Below are positions 1 to 9,320 of a DNA stretch of 39,998 nt, one piece after another. A model generated the notes under the pieces. That model saw only the letters and a list, made by a program, of their open reading frames with translations. It made no database searches and was not told the DNA's origin. Origin of the DNA: CALGLS01 sp047626155. Its GTDB lineage: Bacteria > Bacteroidota > Bacteroidia > Chitinophagales > Saprospiraceae. A program made the position numbers and the translations under genes. The stretch spans positions 1 through 39,998 of the forward strand of contig JBLHRR010000032.1 of NCBI GenBank assembly GCA_047626155.1, in the 5' to 3' direction. How positions within the stretch are numbered: the stretch's first letter is position 1; each line of letters starts with the position of its first letter.

Positions 1-306
1 CAACCCCTACTTCCGTTGGATCGCAACTCATCTCAGGCACATAAGTCGTATCGCTCAATAACAAGCTGGTCGTCGTTATCACTAAGGAATCACAGCCTTC
101 TGTATTTTGCAGTAACGTTTCTTCAACCCCTACTTCCGTTGGATCGCAACTCATCTCAGGCACATAAGTCGTATCGCTCAATAACAAGCTGGTCGTCGTT
201 ATCACTAAGGAATCACAGCCTTCTGTATTTTGCAGTAACGTTTCTTCAACCCCTACTTCCGTTGGATCGCAACTCATCTCAGGCACATAAGTCGTATCGC
301 TCAATA
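1..306 (-). repeat. Perfect 123-bp tandem repeat inside the edge gene
   Basis: Copies 1-123 and 124-246 are identical base for base, and 247-306 matches the first 60 bases of a third copy before diverging. The unit is 41 codons, so gain or loss of copies keeps the reading frame. Each copy encodes one SCDP/GCDSLV module. The array continues left of the window, so its true copy number is unknown. Confidence 0.97.
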
Positions 307-2074
307 GCAAACCAATGGTGCTCACCACAATACTATCGCAACCATTGTAGTCAAACAGATTTTGTGTATTCATTCCTGCTTGATTGGGATCACAGGTGAA
401 ATTATTTATAAATAGCGTATCTGAAATCGGGAATACAACAATATAAATACAAGTCTGCGATTGACCACAAGTATTAATGACTTCTACACAAACATCTCCT
501 CCCTCAGAATTAGACCAATCCACTTCGATTAAATCAGAGCCTTGTCCGGAAAGAATAATTGCATCGGTCGGAACCTGCCAACTTCCTACCCAACTGTCGA
601 AGTCCAGGTTTTCTAGTATATAATTTGTTACCTCATCGGAAGCGCAGAGTGATTGAGGGCCACTGATTTCTGGAAGCTCTGGGTCACCAGTTACTTCTAC
701 ATAAAGGCAATTTATTGAAAGCAAGCCGCAGTTGTTTTCAACGGTCACACAAACATCACCAGATATTAAGGATGTAAATTCAATATCTACGGTCGACTGC
801 CCCTGGCCTGACAATATAGTGGCACCTGGTGGAGCAATCCAATCTACAATGGTATAGCTTGGGTCTAGGTCAAAAGTATAGGATGCAACTTCCTCATGGC
901 AGAGAATTGTGAGTCCCATCACTGTAGGTTCAGGGGGACTTGCCTGATTGTCGGTAACCGAAACGGTAAGTGGAGCTGTTTCGCAGGATGCTCCATCGAA
1001 CAGTTCTGTCATTATAAGCGTGTAATCTCCAACCACACAAACTTCAGGGGTTGCTGTTGTTTCTCCACTTGTGATAATGCCGCCATTAGAGGCCACCCAA
1101 TCATAAGAAACGGTTCCAGAGATATTAGAAGGGGTCGCGTTTAACAATATGCACCCATTCGTCGCATTACAGTCTATTTCTCCTGGAGCGTCAATCATTA
1201 CCTGCGGATCAAGGACGGTGATGGTCATCTCATCTGTTTCTGTGCAAATGGTGGTGAGTGAAAAATCATCCAGACCAAAATCGTTGAATATAAGGCCGCT
1301 TCCGGAAAATTGGTTGGTTAAACAAATTTCTATGGAGCTGCTGCTGCCCGAGTTAAAGCTGGTACCGAAGCTTTGCCAGGAACAGGGTTGGCTATTTCCA
1401 TAGAGAGAACCGATGAGAACACCATCTATGGAAAATTGCACAGAAGGAGTACTCAATGGATTGTAATTGGTCATCCAGGCCCCCAGGTCGTATTCAGTGT
1501 TAGGAGTTACGGTAACGGTTTGGCACCAAATATCTTCTACCCCACCGTCTCCGTTAATGACCATCTGCTCTCCAGTACCATCACCAAAGGTATGGTCGTC
1601 GCATGGCGGCGCATTATTAAGCACCAGTTCTGGCGAAGTAATAATGGTGTAACTACCTGGTGTTATTAATCCAAATGGATTAGCTGGATCAACATAATTA
1701 TAGTCACTTGTAAAATTAGTGTTACCAGATTCAAAATCGCCATTCACAAAAAGATTGGTATTGTCTGCTTCTTGGACATTTAAAGTGTAACTAATGGTTC
1801 CAGTAACGGTTACCGTTGGTGTCAGACTTGTCGGATCATCCAATCCAGTAACAGGAGTCCAAAAGAAATTAAGCGGATTTCCAGTGAAAGAGCCATTTAG
1901 AGTCGTACTACTTTGATCAGAGCAAAGGGTCTGATCCGGGCCAGCATCTGCGGTGATGCTACATTGGCTATAGACAGTGGTATTCGGAATTAGAAAGCCT
2001 AATAGACAGAGGCTCAGTCGTAAAACGAAATGTAGGACGTTTCGCTTTTTAAGTATTTGTAAGTTGAGTTTCAT
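1..2074 (-). CDS. Giant secreted repeat protein, 5' part only (runs off the left edge)
   Basis: An open frame of 691 codons reads without a stop from an ATG at 2074 to the window edge, so only the N-terminal part is present. Residues 1-36 look like a signal peptide ending near VYS|QC. Residues 40-100 resemble a PKD-like domain (ADAGPDQTLC). Residues 105-235 start with LFVNGDFESG and resemble a galactose-binding or carbohydrate-binding jelly roll. PKD/Ig-like modules follow, and from about residue 575 the 41-residue SCDPNxVG...GCDSLV repeat begins, with the last copies identical at DNA level. A T9SS sorting domain is expected beyond the edge but cannot be seen. The gene lies downstream of, and shares its repeat family with, the gene at 2367-9026. 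Probable role: secreted adhesin or stalk protein (inference). Confidence 0.85.
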   Translation of the reverse strand, partial: MKLNLQILKKRNVLHFVLRLSLCLLGFLIPNTTVYSQCSITADAGPDQTLCSDQSSTTLNGSFTGNPLNFFWTPVTGLDDPTSLTPTVTVTGTISYTLNVQEADNTNLFVNGDFESGNTNFTSDYNYVDPANPFGLITPGSYTIITSPELVLNNAPPCDDHTFGDGTGEQMVINGDGGVEDIWCQTVTVTPNTEYDLGAWMTNYNPLSTPSVQFSIDGVLIGSLYGNSQPCSWQSFGTSFNSGSSSSIEICLTNQFSGSGLIFNDFGLDDFSLTTICTETDEMTITVLDPQVMIDAPGEIDCNATNGCILLNATPSNISGTVSYDWVASNGGIITSGETTATPEVCVVGDYTLIMTELFDGASCETAPLTVSVTDNQASPPEPTVMGLTILCHEEVASYTFDLDPSYTIVDWIAPPGATILSGQGQSTVDIEFTSLISGDVCVTVENNCGLLSINCLYVEVTGDPELPEISGPQSLCASDEVTNYILENLDFDSWVGSWQVPTDAIILSGQGSDLIEVDWSNSEGGDVCVEVINTCGQSQTCIYIVVFPISDTLFINNFTCDPNQAGMNTQNLFDYNGCDSIVVSTIGLLLSDTTYVPEMSCDPTEVGVEETLLQNTEGCDSLVITTTSLLLSDTTYVPEMSCDPTEVGVEETLLQNTEGCDSLVITTTSLLLSDTTYVPEMSCDPTEVGV

Positions 2075-2152
2075 TTATAGAATAGTGCTACTTGTTTTGT
2101 TATTCTGAGTGAGTCAAAAAAAATGAAGATCATTTCCCTGTCATTCCGAGAT

Positions 2153-2292
2153 GGTGCGTAATGGCGCGTTTACTAAACTTTTCCAGTTTAGTAAACGTTC
2201 GCACTTTTGGTGCGAATGGGACGTAGAAGGGTGCACCGAAATAGGAGAACGTTTACTAAACTTCAAAGTTTAGTAAACGTGCCGAACGCACC
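2153..2292. repeat. 140-bp nested palindromic intergenic element
   Basis: The element is bounded by ggtgcg (2153) and cgcacc (ends 2292), with imperfect arms of about 26 bp reaching to the shared core GTTTACTAAACT. Inside are three hairpins: 2167-2197 (13-bp perfect arms, 5-nt loop), 2198-2216 (7-bp arms ttcgcac/gtgcgaa) and 2249-2280 (15-bp perfect arms). It fills the gap between two giant genes on the minus strand. No T-run follows any stem on the minus strand, so it is not a standard terminator. A related core occurs near 33513-33540, which suggests a dispersed REP- or MITE-like family. Confidence 0.8.
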
Positions 2293-2366
2293 AACTGCAT
2301 CATTCATGTTATAATTGTTGATAACCAATTTCTCAATTTCAGGTTCATTAGTAGCGAGTCGAGGGG

Positions 2367-5300
2367 TCACCTAAAAACCGTCACATCCCCTTTCACCAAC
2401 AATACATACCCGTCAATGAATTCCACCTCGGCCCAATACACCAATACCCCTGTATTAAAAGGTTCCCCTCTGAAGTAACCATCCCAACCCAGTCGCTCAT
2501 CGTTTGGTAGGAAATCAAAATTCTCAAAAATGGCTTCTCCCCAACGGTTAAACAATTTCAGGCTTCTAATATTCAAAACCTGCGGGCCTGCAAAAATAGT
2601 AAAACCATCGTTCTTTCCGTCTCCATTCGGACTGAATGCATTCGGGATATATACTTCTCTGTCTTTCAACACATTGATCAATATATCGTCTTCTCGCTCA
2701 CAACCATTTTCATCAATCAATATTACGGAATATCTAGTGGTATTAAATGGTCGCACTTCCTGAAGCAAACAAGAATCACAGGAAAGAACACCATCTTCTG
2801 CAGTCCAGACTACAGTATCCAATGCGAATAATGGAACATTGGTTTCTGCAAAAATTTCAATTTCTTCTCCCAGACTAATCGTGGTCTGATCAGCAAGTAG
2901 ATCTAAGGTCAGCTCTAAAGGACTTTCAATCGTTGCCAACGTCGAACCGGTACAGCCGTAGCTATCCTGTATGCCTATTTCATATTCCCCGGATGTAAGA
3001 CTTGGGAAAATACTGGTACTTTCATAGGTGCTGCCATCTATCGAATACAGATACGGCGGTGCGCCGCCAAAAGGATTATCTATTAAAATATAGCCATCTC
3101 CTTCTTCATAACAAGACTCATCCATAGCTAACAATTCCACAACAACCGGCGGTGGGGCAATCAACAAAATGGAGTCTATTGCTTCGCAGCCTTGACTATC
3201 GGTAATGGTTACATAAGTCCAGGAAGCAGAGAGAGCAGTTGCTTCTGCTGTGGTTTCACCCGTTGACCAATTATAAATAAAAGGAGCTACTCCCCCACTG
3301 ACGACCTCGGCAAGAGCTTCTCCGTTTTCAGCGTTCTCACAAGAGACAGCAAAGCCATTGTAGTCAGAAGTAATACCAGCGGATATTAATTGTGGCACCA
3401 CCTGATCTATCGTTTCTGTCAATACTATTGAAGCACCAAAGTTAGAAGTAACCGTTACCGTATAGGTTCCAACAGCAAGTCCATCAATGGTTGTAGCTTG
3501 ATTTACTGAATTTATCGTTCCTGATCCGAGTGGATTAGTCGTACCTGTTCCTTCCCATTCATAGCTATAAGGAGTCTGTCCCAAGGTGACCGTCAATGTC
3601 AGGCTTCCTTCATCTTCGATACAGCCAAGGAGCATCCCGGTCAAATTAGCTTCTATATCACAAGTTTCGATTGGTAATAAAACTGTTGTCGTTACCACCA
3701 AACTATCGCAGCCAAATTGATTTATCAACAATTCATTTACAACGCCTACTTCATTCGGCTCACAACTTGCGGCAGGAAGATAAATGGTATCGCTTGGCAG
3801 CAAAGTCGTCGTTGTTATTACTAAGCTATCGCAGTCATTTTGATTTTGCAACAAAACAGAAGTCACTCCTACATCATCAGAGTCACAACTTGTAGCAGGG
3901 ATATAAGTGGTATCGCTCTCCAATAAAATAGTAGTGGTCAACACCAAACTATCACAGCCATTTTGATTTTGCAAAAGGACGGAAACAAGCCCTATATCAT
4001 TTGGATCACAACTGGTAGCTGGAACATAGGTCGTATCAGATTCTAAGAAAGTAGTGGTTGTCACCACCAAACTATCACAACCCTGAAAAGTACTTAACAA
4101 AACATCTACAACTCCAACATCCGCCATGTCACAACTCATTTCCGTAAGGTTTGTCAAAGCATCATCCAGTAACATCGTCGTGGTAATCACCAGGCTATCA
4201 CAAGTGTTTTGGTTTTGTAAAAGTGTAGAAACAACACCTACGTCATTTGGGTTACAACTGTATTCCAACAACGCTGTAGTATCGCTTGCTAGTAAAGTCG
4301 TGGTCTCCACTACAATTGAGTCGCAACCTAATTGATTCACATATGGTGTATAAATCACTCCTACTTCATTCGGATCACAACTGGTATTTGCGATATTGAA
4401 AGTATCTGATTCTGAAAACACAGTCGTTACGATTACCAAACTATCGCAACCTTGGAACGTATTCAACAATGTTTCTACAATTCCTATCTGATTCAAATCG
4501 CAACTGGTATTTGAGATATTAGTCGTCTCCGCATCCCATAAAACCGTAGTCGTTATCACCAGACTATCGCAGTTGTTTTGATTTTGCAAGAACAACGTTG
4601 TTACGCCTACTTCATTAGGATCGCAAGAACCAGCAAGCAAATCAGTGGTATCCGATTCGGAAAAACTGGTAATAGTCACAACCAAACTATCGCAACCATT
4701 TTCATTTTGTAATAATATAGAAGAGGTTCCTACCTGATTTATATCACAACTACTGTCCAATAATTCTGTCGCATCACTTTCCAGTAAAGTCGTTGTCGTA
4801 ATCACCAGGCTATCACAGCCCAAGCTATTGATAAATAAATCCTCTGTAGTGCCAACCATATTAGGGTCACAACTACTGGCCATTAAGCTAGTACTATCTG
4901 TTTCAGAGAAAGTCACTGTTGTAATAACAAGACTATCGCAATCATTTTCATTTTGCAATAAAGTAGAAAAGACACCTACATCATTTGGATCACAAGTTGT
5001 GGCTGCTAATTCCGTGGTATCGCTTTCCAGCAAAATAGTCGTTGTGATGATAAGACTATCGCAACCATTTTGATTCTGCAATAACACAGTCGTTATTCCA
5101 ACTTCAGTCGGATCACAACTGCTAGCCATTAAATTTGTCATATCTGATGCGGCAAAAACAGTAGTGGTAATGATCAAGCTATCACAGTCGTTTTGATTTT
5201 GTAGCAAAACAGAAATAACTCCTACATCATTTAGATCACAACTCGTTTGCATCAATGCGGTAGTATCCGATTCTAAAAGTGTCGTTGTTGTTATCACTAA

Positions 5301-8300
5301 GGAATCACAGCCATTGAAATTCTGCAACAAGGTGTTTACGATACCGACATCCGCAGGATCACAACTGCTCGATAGTAGTTCAGTCGTATTGCTCAGCAGT
5401 AAATCAGTAGTCACCACTACTATACTATCGCAGCCTTCGCTGCTCAGCAAATTATTAAAGACAACCCCTACCGAAGCGGGATCACAATCCGTCAGAAAAA
5501 CTTGAGTGGTATCCAGTGGTTCAAAAACAATGGTTGTTATGACCAAACTATCGCAGTTGTTTTGGTTCGCCAGTAGAACTTCAGTAATTCCAGCCTCGTT
5601 TTCATTACAGGTAATTCCCATCAACTCCGTTGTATCACTCAACAACAAAGTCGTCGTTTCTATAACAATAGAATCACAACCCAGTTGATTTACAAAACTG
5701 CTAAAGACCACCCCTACTTCATTTGGATCGCAACTCGTGTCAAAAACATTAACGGTATCTGATTCAGAAAACAAGGTAGTTGTAATCACTAATGAATCAC
5801 ATCCCTGAAAAGTACTTAAGAGCGCTTCCTCGACGCCTACATTATTGGGGTCACAGGAGCTATTGCTTATCATTGTTGTATCGCTTTGCAGCAAAAGCGT
5901 AGTCGTAATAACCAGACTATCGCAGCCATCTTCGTTTTGCAAAAGCTGAGAAACAACTCCAGTATCATTGGGATCACAACTCGTTTCTAATACGTTTACG
6001 GTATCTGACTCCAGTAAAAGCGTCGTTGTAATCACCAGAGAATCACAGCCATCTTCATTTTGTAAAAGCTGAGAAACGATGCCAACCTCAGTCAGATCGC
6101 AACTCGTTTCCAATATATTCATTGTATCCGATTCCAGGAAAGTAGTAGTCGTAATGACCAAAGAATCACAACCATTCTCATTTTGCAACAGCTGAAAAAC
6201 CATACCGACCTCATTGGGATCGCAACTCGCTTCTAGTATATTTATCGTATCTGATTCTAGTAAAAGTGTTGTTGTAATAACCAAAGAATCACAGCCATCT
6301 TCATTTTGCAAGAGCTGAGAAACAACACCCGTCTCGTTTGGATCACAACTCTCTTCCATAATATTCACCGTATCTGATTCTAGTAAAAGTGTTGTTGTAA
6401 TAACCAAGGAATCACAGCCATCTTCATTTTGCAAAAGCTGAGAAACAATCCCCACCTCGTTCGGATCGCAACTCGCTTCCATCACATTCACCGTATCTGA
6501 TTCTAGTAAAAATGTTGTTGTAATAACCAAGGAATCGCAACCATTCTCATTTTGCAAGAGCTGAGAAACAATCCCCACCTCATTCGGATCACAACTAGAA
6601 TCCATGAGATTCGTAGTATCACTTTCCAGCAATGTAGTCGTCGTAATCACCAAAGAATCACAACCATCTTCGTTTTGCAAGAGGACAGAGGCAACGCCAA
6701 CATTATTTGGATCACAACTGGAATCCGTCAAATTGGTAAGATCGCTATCCAGTAAAGAAGTAGTTGTGACAACCAAAGAATCACAGCCACCAACATTTTG
6801 CAAAAGCACAGCAGTGACGCCTACGTCATTCGGGTCACAACTGGTTTCAAACAAATCTATTATATCTGATTCTACGAAGGTAGTTGTTGTAACAACCGTA
6901 CTGTCGCATCCGAATTCATTAGCAAAGGTTTCCGTTGTCATTCCTACCTCATTCGGATCACAGGATGTAAGGTCAATGTTAGTAATTGTATTTTCCGAAA
7001 GAATAACTTCGATACAAACCGGAGCAGATATATTACAAGGATTTGTAGCAGTCACGCAAACATCGCCACCTAGGGAACCAGTCCAATCTACGAAGACGTA
7101 GTCCGATCCTTGCCCACCAATGATATTCGCATCTGCAGGCACGGTCCAGTCAAACGAAAAAATAGACATATCGCTGGAGACGGCCTGATAAGTCAGAATT
7201 TCCCCATCGCAGGCAATAAGGGGGCCGTCTATTGCAGGGGCTACCGGGTCAGCCTGTGTATCTACAAAAAAGCAACTGGAGCTAAATAAGCCACATTCAT
7301 TTTCAACCAACACGCATATATTACCGGATACCGCATTTGCATTCCAGCTAACCCCAACCATTTCTGTACCCTCTCCGGAGATAATGCTTCCTCCCGGAGG
7401 GTCTATCCAGATAATAGCCGTGTACGCAATGTTAGGAAATATTTCATAAAAGGTAATATCTCCTCCACAAATCATATTCGGTCCTGAGATAATAGGCACT
7501 GGCGGATCGACTAAATTGGAACTGACCGTTACCGAGACAGCGTTGGCGTTACATAACAAAGTATTTTCCGTGTTGTCGAGGTTTAGTGTATAGGTTCCTT
7601 CCGTACAAACGACAGGCATTAAAGTATTAGCACCACTTTGTATGACTCCTCCATTAGAAGCTGTCCATTGGTAATTTACGTTAGGTCCAGTAGTAGAACC
7701 GGTTGCATCTAAAGTAATGCAATCGTTAGGGTCGTTACAATCTAACTCTGCGGGGTCGGCAATAACTATTACCGCTGGCACTACTATTAAGTTTGTTATA
7801 ACAACACTATCACAACCATTAAAAGCAAAGAATACATCATTATAAACACCAGCCATTGTTTGAGAACCTCCACCTGCGAAATAACTGTCTCCCTGACAAA
7901 TTGCAGCGTGAACGGTATCAATGCTACCAGCAGTATAGGAACCGCCAGGGCAGGCATACTGAATATTACTGGCACCACCTGTAGAAGATGCAAAACCACA
8001 GTAAACCATATTGTTCCCATTGAAACAGTTGGCAACCGCGTCATAATTTCCCGAAAGGATTTGATTACCGTCGAAGCTTACGGTATAACCATTGGTAGCC
8101 GGATCCCAGGTAAAGCTTACCAGGTGTTCCTGTCCATCTTCAATATTTCCTAAAGTTGCCGGACCAGAGATAGGATTTCCCATATCACCGTTTACGTTTA
8201 CGGCCGCATGATCTTGCGCCGGATCATTTTGACTACCATTTTGATAGGTATCGAATTCTATAATGAAGGTATTATTCACTCCTCCAATTCCAATTAGTTC

Positions 8301-9026
8301 ACCACCTGTACCACAGGTACCAGCCCCATTAGGGTTGTCATGATAAACCAAACAGATGCCATCAGCACCACCCTCATTGGTTCCAAAATATAAAGTAGTT
8401 GTAGTTGTAAAAGGACTGTTAAAATCTACTAGGTCATTGGCCCATGCGCAACCGAGCTGAGAGCTTTGGTCGACTGTCAATTGGATACAGCTGTTGTCTC
8501 CGTTTTGAGGACTGGAGACCGCAGTACCTACCAACGTATAAGAGGGCGGCGAAACCGGTGCATCGGAAATTCTAAATTGGAAAGTTCCGTTAGATGACGC
8601 TGGCTCTGGCCAAAAACGGATATAATAAGTTTGTCCCGGTGTCAAGTTGTATACGTTTGCTCCCGGCATAACACTATTGCCACAAACATCATCTTCATAA
8701 CAACCGATTTGCGTCAGGTCGCTACAGGGGCCTTCGTAAATAGCCATCGCTGCATCCGTAATTGTTCCTTCCTGCGATCCGATGTAGAAAGTACCCGATC
8801 CTGTAGCCGTCACCTCAAACCAAAAATCGGGACCAACAGCTACGCCACATCCCGGGAAAGGAATACCAGAACTGCCATTACCTGTGTTGGTAAAGGTTTG
8901 AAAAACAGTCATATTAGCGGTCACTGGAGTTGCGGTACAGGGAGTGTTTCCTGCAAAGGCGACATTCGTGTAGAGCATTAGGAGTAGAAAGAGTAGTCCT
9001 ATTGTTGAGTGTAAGTTTTTGTTCAT
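2367..9026 (-). CDS. 2219-residue T9SS-secreted lectin protein with 27 tandem 41-residue repeats
   Basis: The ATG at 9026 opens a signal peptide (residues 1-25, cut after AFA). Residues 26-156 form a prepeptidase-C-terminal-like beta domain (GQTYYIRFWP). Residues 163-360 look like an L-type (legume-like) lectin: FIIEFDTYQN, DHAAVNVNGD and VSFTWDPATNGYTVSFDG are typical. PKD/Ig-like modules fill about 390-680. Residues 681-1787 are 27 uninterrupted 41-residue units. SprB-type repeats (for example APFIYNWSTGET) occupy about 1790-2000. Residues 2125-2219 are the type B T9SS sorting domain (VYIPNAFSPNGDG, LFNRWGE, ending KGDVTVFR). The likely product is a long cell-surface or released fibre with a sugar-binding head. 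That role is inferred; the domains are seen. It is transcribed separately from its neighbours, with a terminator upstream at 9247-9292. Confidence 0.93.
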   Translation of the reverse strand: MNKNLHSTIGLLFLLLMLYTNVAFAGNTPCTATPVTANMTVFQTFTNTGNGSSGIPFPGCGVAVGPDFWFEVTATGSGTFYIGSQEGTITDAAMAIYEGPCSDLTQIGCYEDDVCGNSVMPGANVYNLTPGQTYYIRFWPEPASSNGTFQFRISDAPVSPPSYTLVGTAVSSPQNGDNSCIQLTVDQSSQLGCAWANDLVDFNSPFTTTTTLYFGTNEGGADGICLVYHDNPNGAGTCGTGGELIGIGGVNNTFIIEFDTYQNGSQNDPAQDHAAVNVNGDMGNPISGPATLGNIEDGQEHLVSFTWDPATNGYTVSFDGNQILSGNYDAVANCFNGNNMVYCGFASSTGGASNIQYACPGGSYTAGSIDTVHAAICQGDSYFAGGGSQTMAGVYNDVFFAFNGCDSVVITNLIVVPAVIVIADPAELDCNDPNDCITLDATGSTTGPNVNYQWTASNGGVIQSGANTLMPVVCTEGTYTLNLDNTENTLLCNANAVSVTVSSNLVDPPVPIISGPNMICGGDITFYEIFPNIAYTAIIWIDPPGGSIISGEGTEMVGVSWNANAVSGNICVLVENECGLFSSSCFFVDTQADPVAPAIDGPLIACDGEILTYQAVSSDMSIFSFDWTVPADANIIGGQGSDYVFVDWTGSLGGDVCVTATNPCNISAPVCIEVILSENTITNIDLTSCDPNEVGMTTETFANEFGCDSTVVTTTTFVESDIIDLFETSCDPNDVGVTAVLLQNVGGCDSLVVTTTSLLDSDLTNLTDSSCDPNNVGVASVLLQNEDGCDSLVITTTTLLESDTTNLMDSSCDPNEVGIVSQLLQNENGCDSLVITTTFLLESDTVNVMEASCDPNEVGIVSQLLQNEDGCDSLVITTTLLLESDTVNIMEESCDPNETGVVSQLLQNEDGCDSLVITTTLLLESDTINILEASCDPNEVGMVFQLLQNENGCDSLVITTTTFLESDTMNILETSCDLTEVGIVSQLLQNEDGCDSLVITTTLLLESDTVNVLETSCDPNDTGVVSQLLQNEDGCDSLVITTTLLLQSDTTMISNSSCDPNNVGVEEALLSTFQGCDSLVITTTLFSESDTVNVFDTSCDPNEVGVVFSSFVNQLGCDSIVIETTTLLLSDTTELMGITCNENEAGITEVLLANQNNCDSLVITTIVFEPLDTTQVFLTDCDPASVGVVFNNLLSSEGCDSIVVVTTDLLLSNTTELLSSSCDPADVGIVNTLLQNFNGCDSLVITTTTLLESDTTALMQTSCDLNDVGVISVLLQNQNDCDSLIITTTVFAASDMTNLMASSCDPTEVGITTVLLQNQNGCDSLIITTTILLESDTTELAATTCDPNDVGVFSTLLQNENDCDSLVITTVTFSETDSTSLMASSCDPNMVGTTEDLFINSLGCDSLVITTTTLLESDATELLDSSCDINQVGTSSILLQNENGCDSLVVTITSFSESDTTDLLAGSCDPNEVGVTTLFLQNQNNCDSLVITTTVLWDAETTNISNTSCDLNQIGIVETLLNTFQGCDSLVIVTTVFSESDTFNIANTSCDPNEVGVIYTPYVNQLGCDSIVVETTTLLASDTTALLEYSCNPNDVGVVSTLLQNQNTCDSLVITTTMLLDDALTNLTEMSCDMADVGVVDVLLSTFQGCDSLVVTTTTFLESDTTYVPATSCDPNDIGLVSVLLQNQNGCDSLVLTTTILLESDTTYIPATSCDSDDVGVTSVLLQNQNDCDSLVITTTTLLPSDTIYLPAASCEPNEVGVVNELLINQFGCDSLVVTTTVLLPIETCDIEANLTGMLLGCIEDEGSLTLTVTLGQTPYSYEWEGTGTTNPLGSGTINSVNQATTIDGLAVGTYTVTVTSNFGASIVLTETIDQVVPQLISAGITSDYNGFAVSCENAENGEALAEVVSGGVAPFIYNWSTGETTAEATALSASWTYVTITDSQGCEAIDSILLIAPPPVVVELLAMDESCYEEGDGYILIDNPFGGAPPYLYSIDGSTYESTSIFPSLTSGEYEIGIQDSYGCTGSTLATIESPLELTLDLLADQTTISLGEEIEIFAETNVPLFALDTVVWTAEDGVLSCDSCLLQEVRPFNTTRYSVILIDENGCEREDDILINVLKDREVYIPNAFSPNGDGKNDGFTIFAGPQVLNIRSLKLFNRWGEAIFENFDFLPNDERLGWDGYFRGEPFNTGVLVYWAEVEFIDGYVLLVKGDVTVFR
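3666..6986 (-). repeat. 27 x 123-bp coding tandem array (41-residue module)
   Basis: The array is exactly 3321 bp, 27 units without any insertion or deletion. Every unit keeps cysteine at module positions 9 and 27, and nearly all keep DPNxVG after the first cysteine and DSLVITT after the second. Variation concentrates at positions 1-8 and 16-25. Units 4-9 (5880-6617) are nearly identical to each other at DNA level, whereas outer units have diverged. Units 10-12 and 21-23 match each other better than their neighbours. Confidence 0.96.
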
Positions 9027-9246
9027 CGTGGTTCGTTCTCGTTTTTAGGCAAATATTAGATACTGCCCGATTAAAATCAGCTCCATTCTACCACTTTTTA
9101 GGTAGAAACAAATAATACTTTTAGCGAATAATCGAATAAAGTAACTGAAATTTTCCTCTCTCAATAATAAAGAGAATTGAAGATACGCTTTTTTAAGGAT
9201 AAATTAGATGGTATTTAAGCCATTACGTTTAGTAGAAATATCAGTC

Positions 9247-9292
9247 TAAAAAACGATAGAACCCAGACCGTAAAAAACGACCTGGGTTCTAT
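9247..9292 (-). terminator. Rho-independent terminator of the 3473-residue gene
   Basis: Perfect 11-bp arms (atagaacccag at 9256-9266 and ctgggttctat at 9282-9292) are followed on the minus strand by a run of six T (9248-9253). It lies 28 bp after the stop codon of the gene ending at 9321 and before the promoter region of the next gene. The rest of the gap 9027-9320 shows no gene. Confidence 0.88.
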
Positions 9293-9320
9293 TCCTTTTC
9301 ATACAAAGCACAGGAAATGC

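Noticed and set aside
1..306. CRISPR array
   Set aside because: The repeats are head-to-tail without spacers and lie in an open reading frame.
16..399. Plus-strand ORF with perfect internal repeats at the left edge
   Set aside because: It is the antisense of the 123-bp coding array; the minus frame has a signal peptide and recognisable domains.
3671..7101. Several plus-strand ORFs across the 27-unit array
   Set aside because: They arise because a 123-bp period keeps one antisense frame open; they have no start context and no family.
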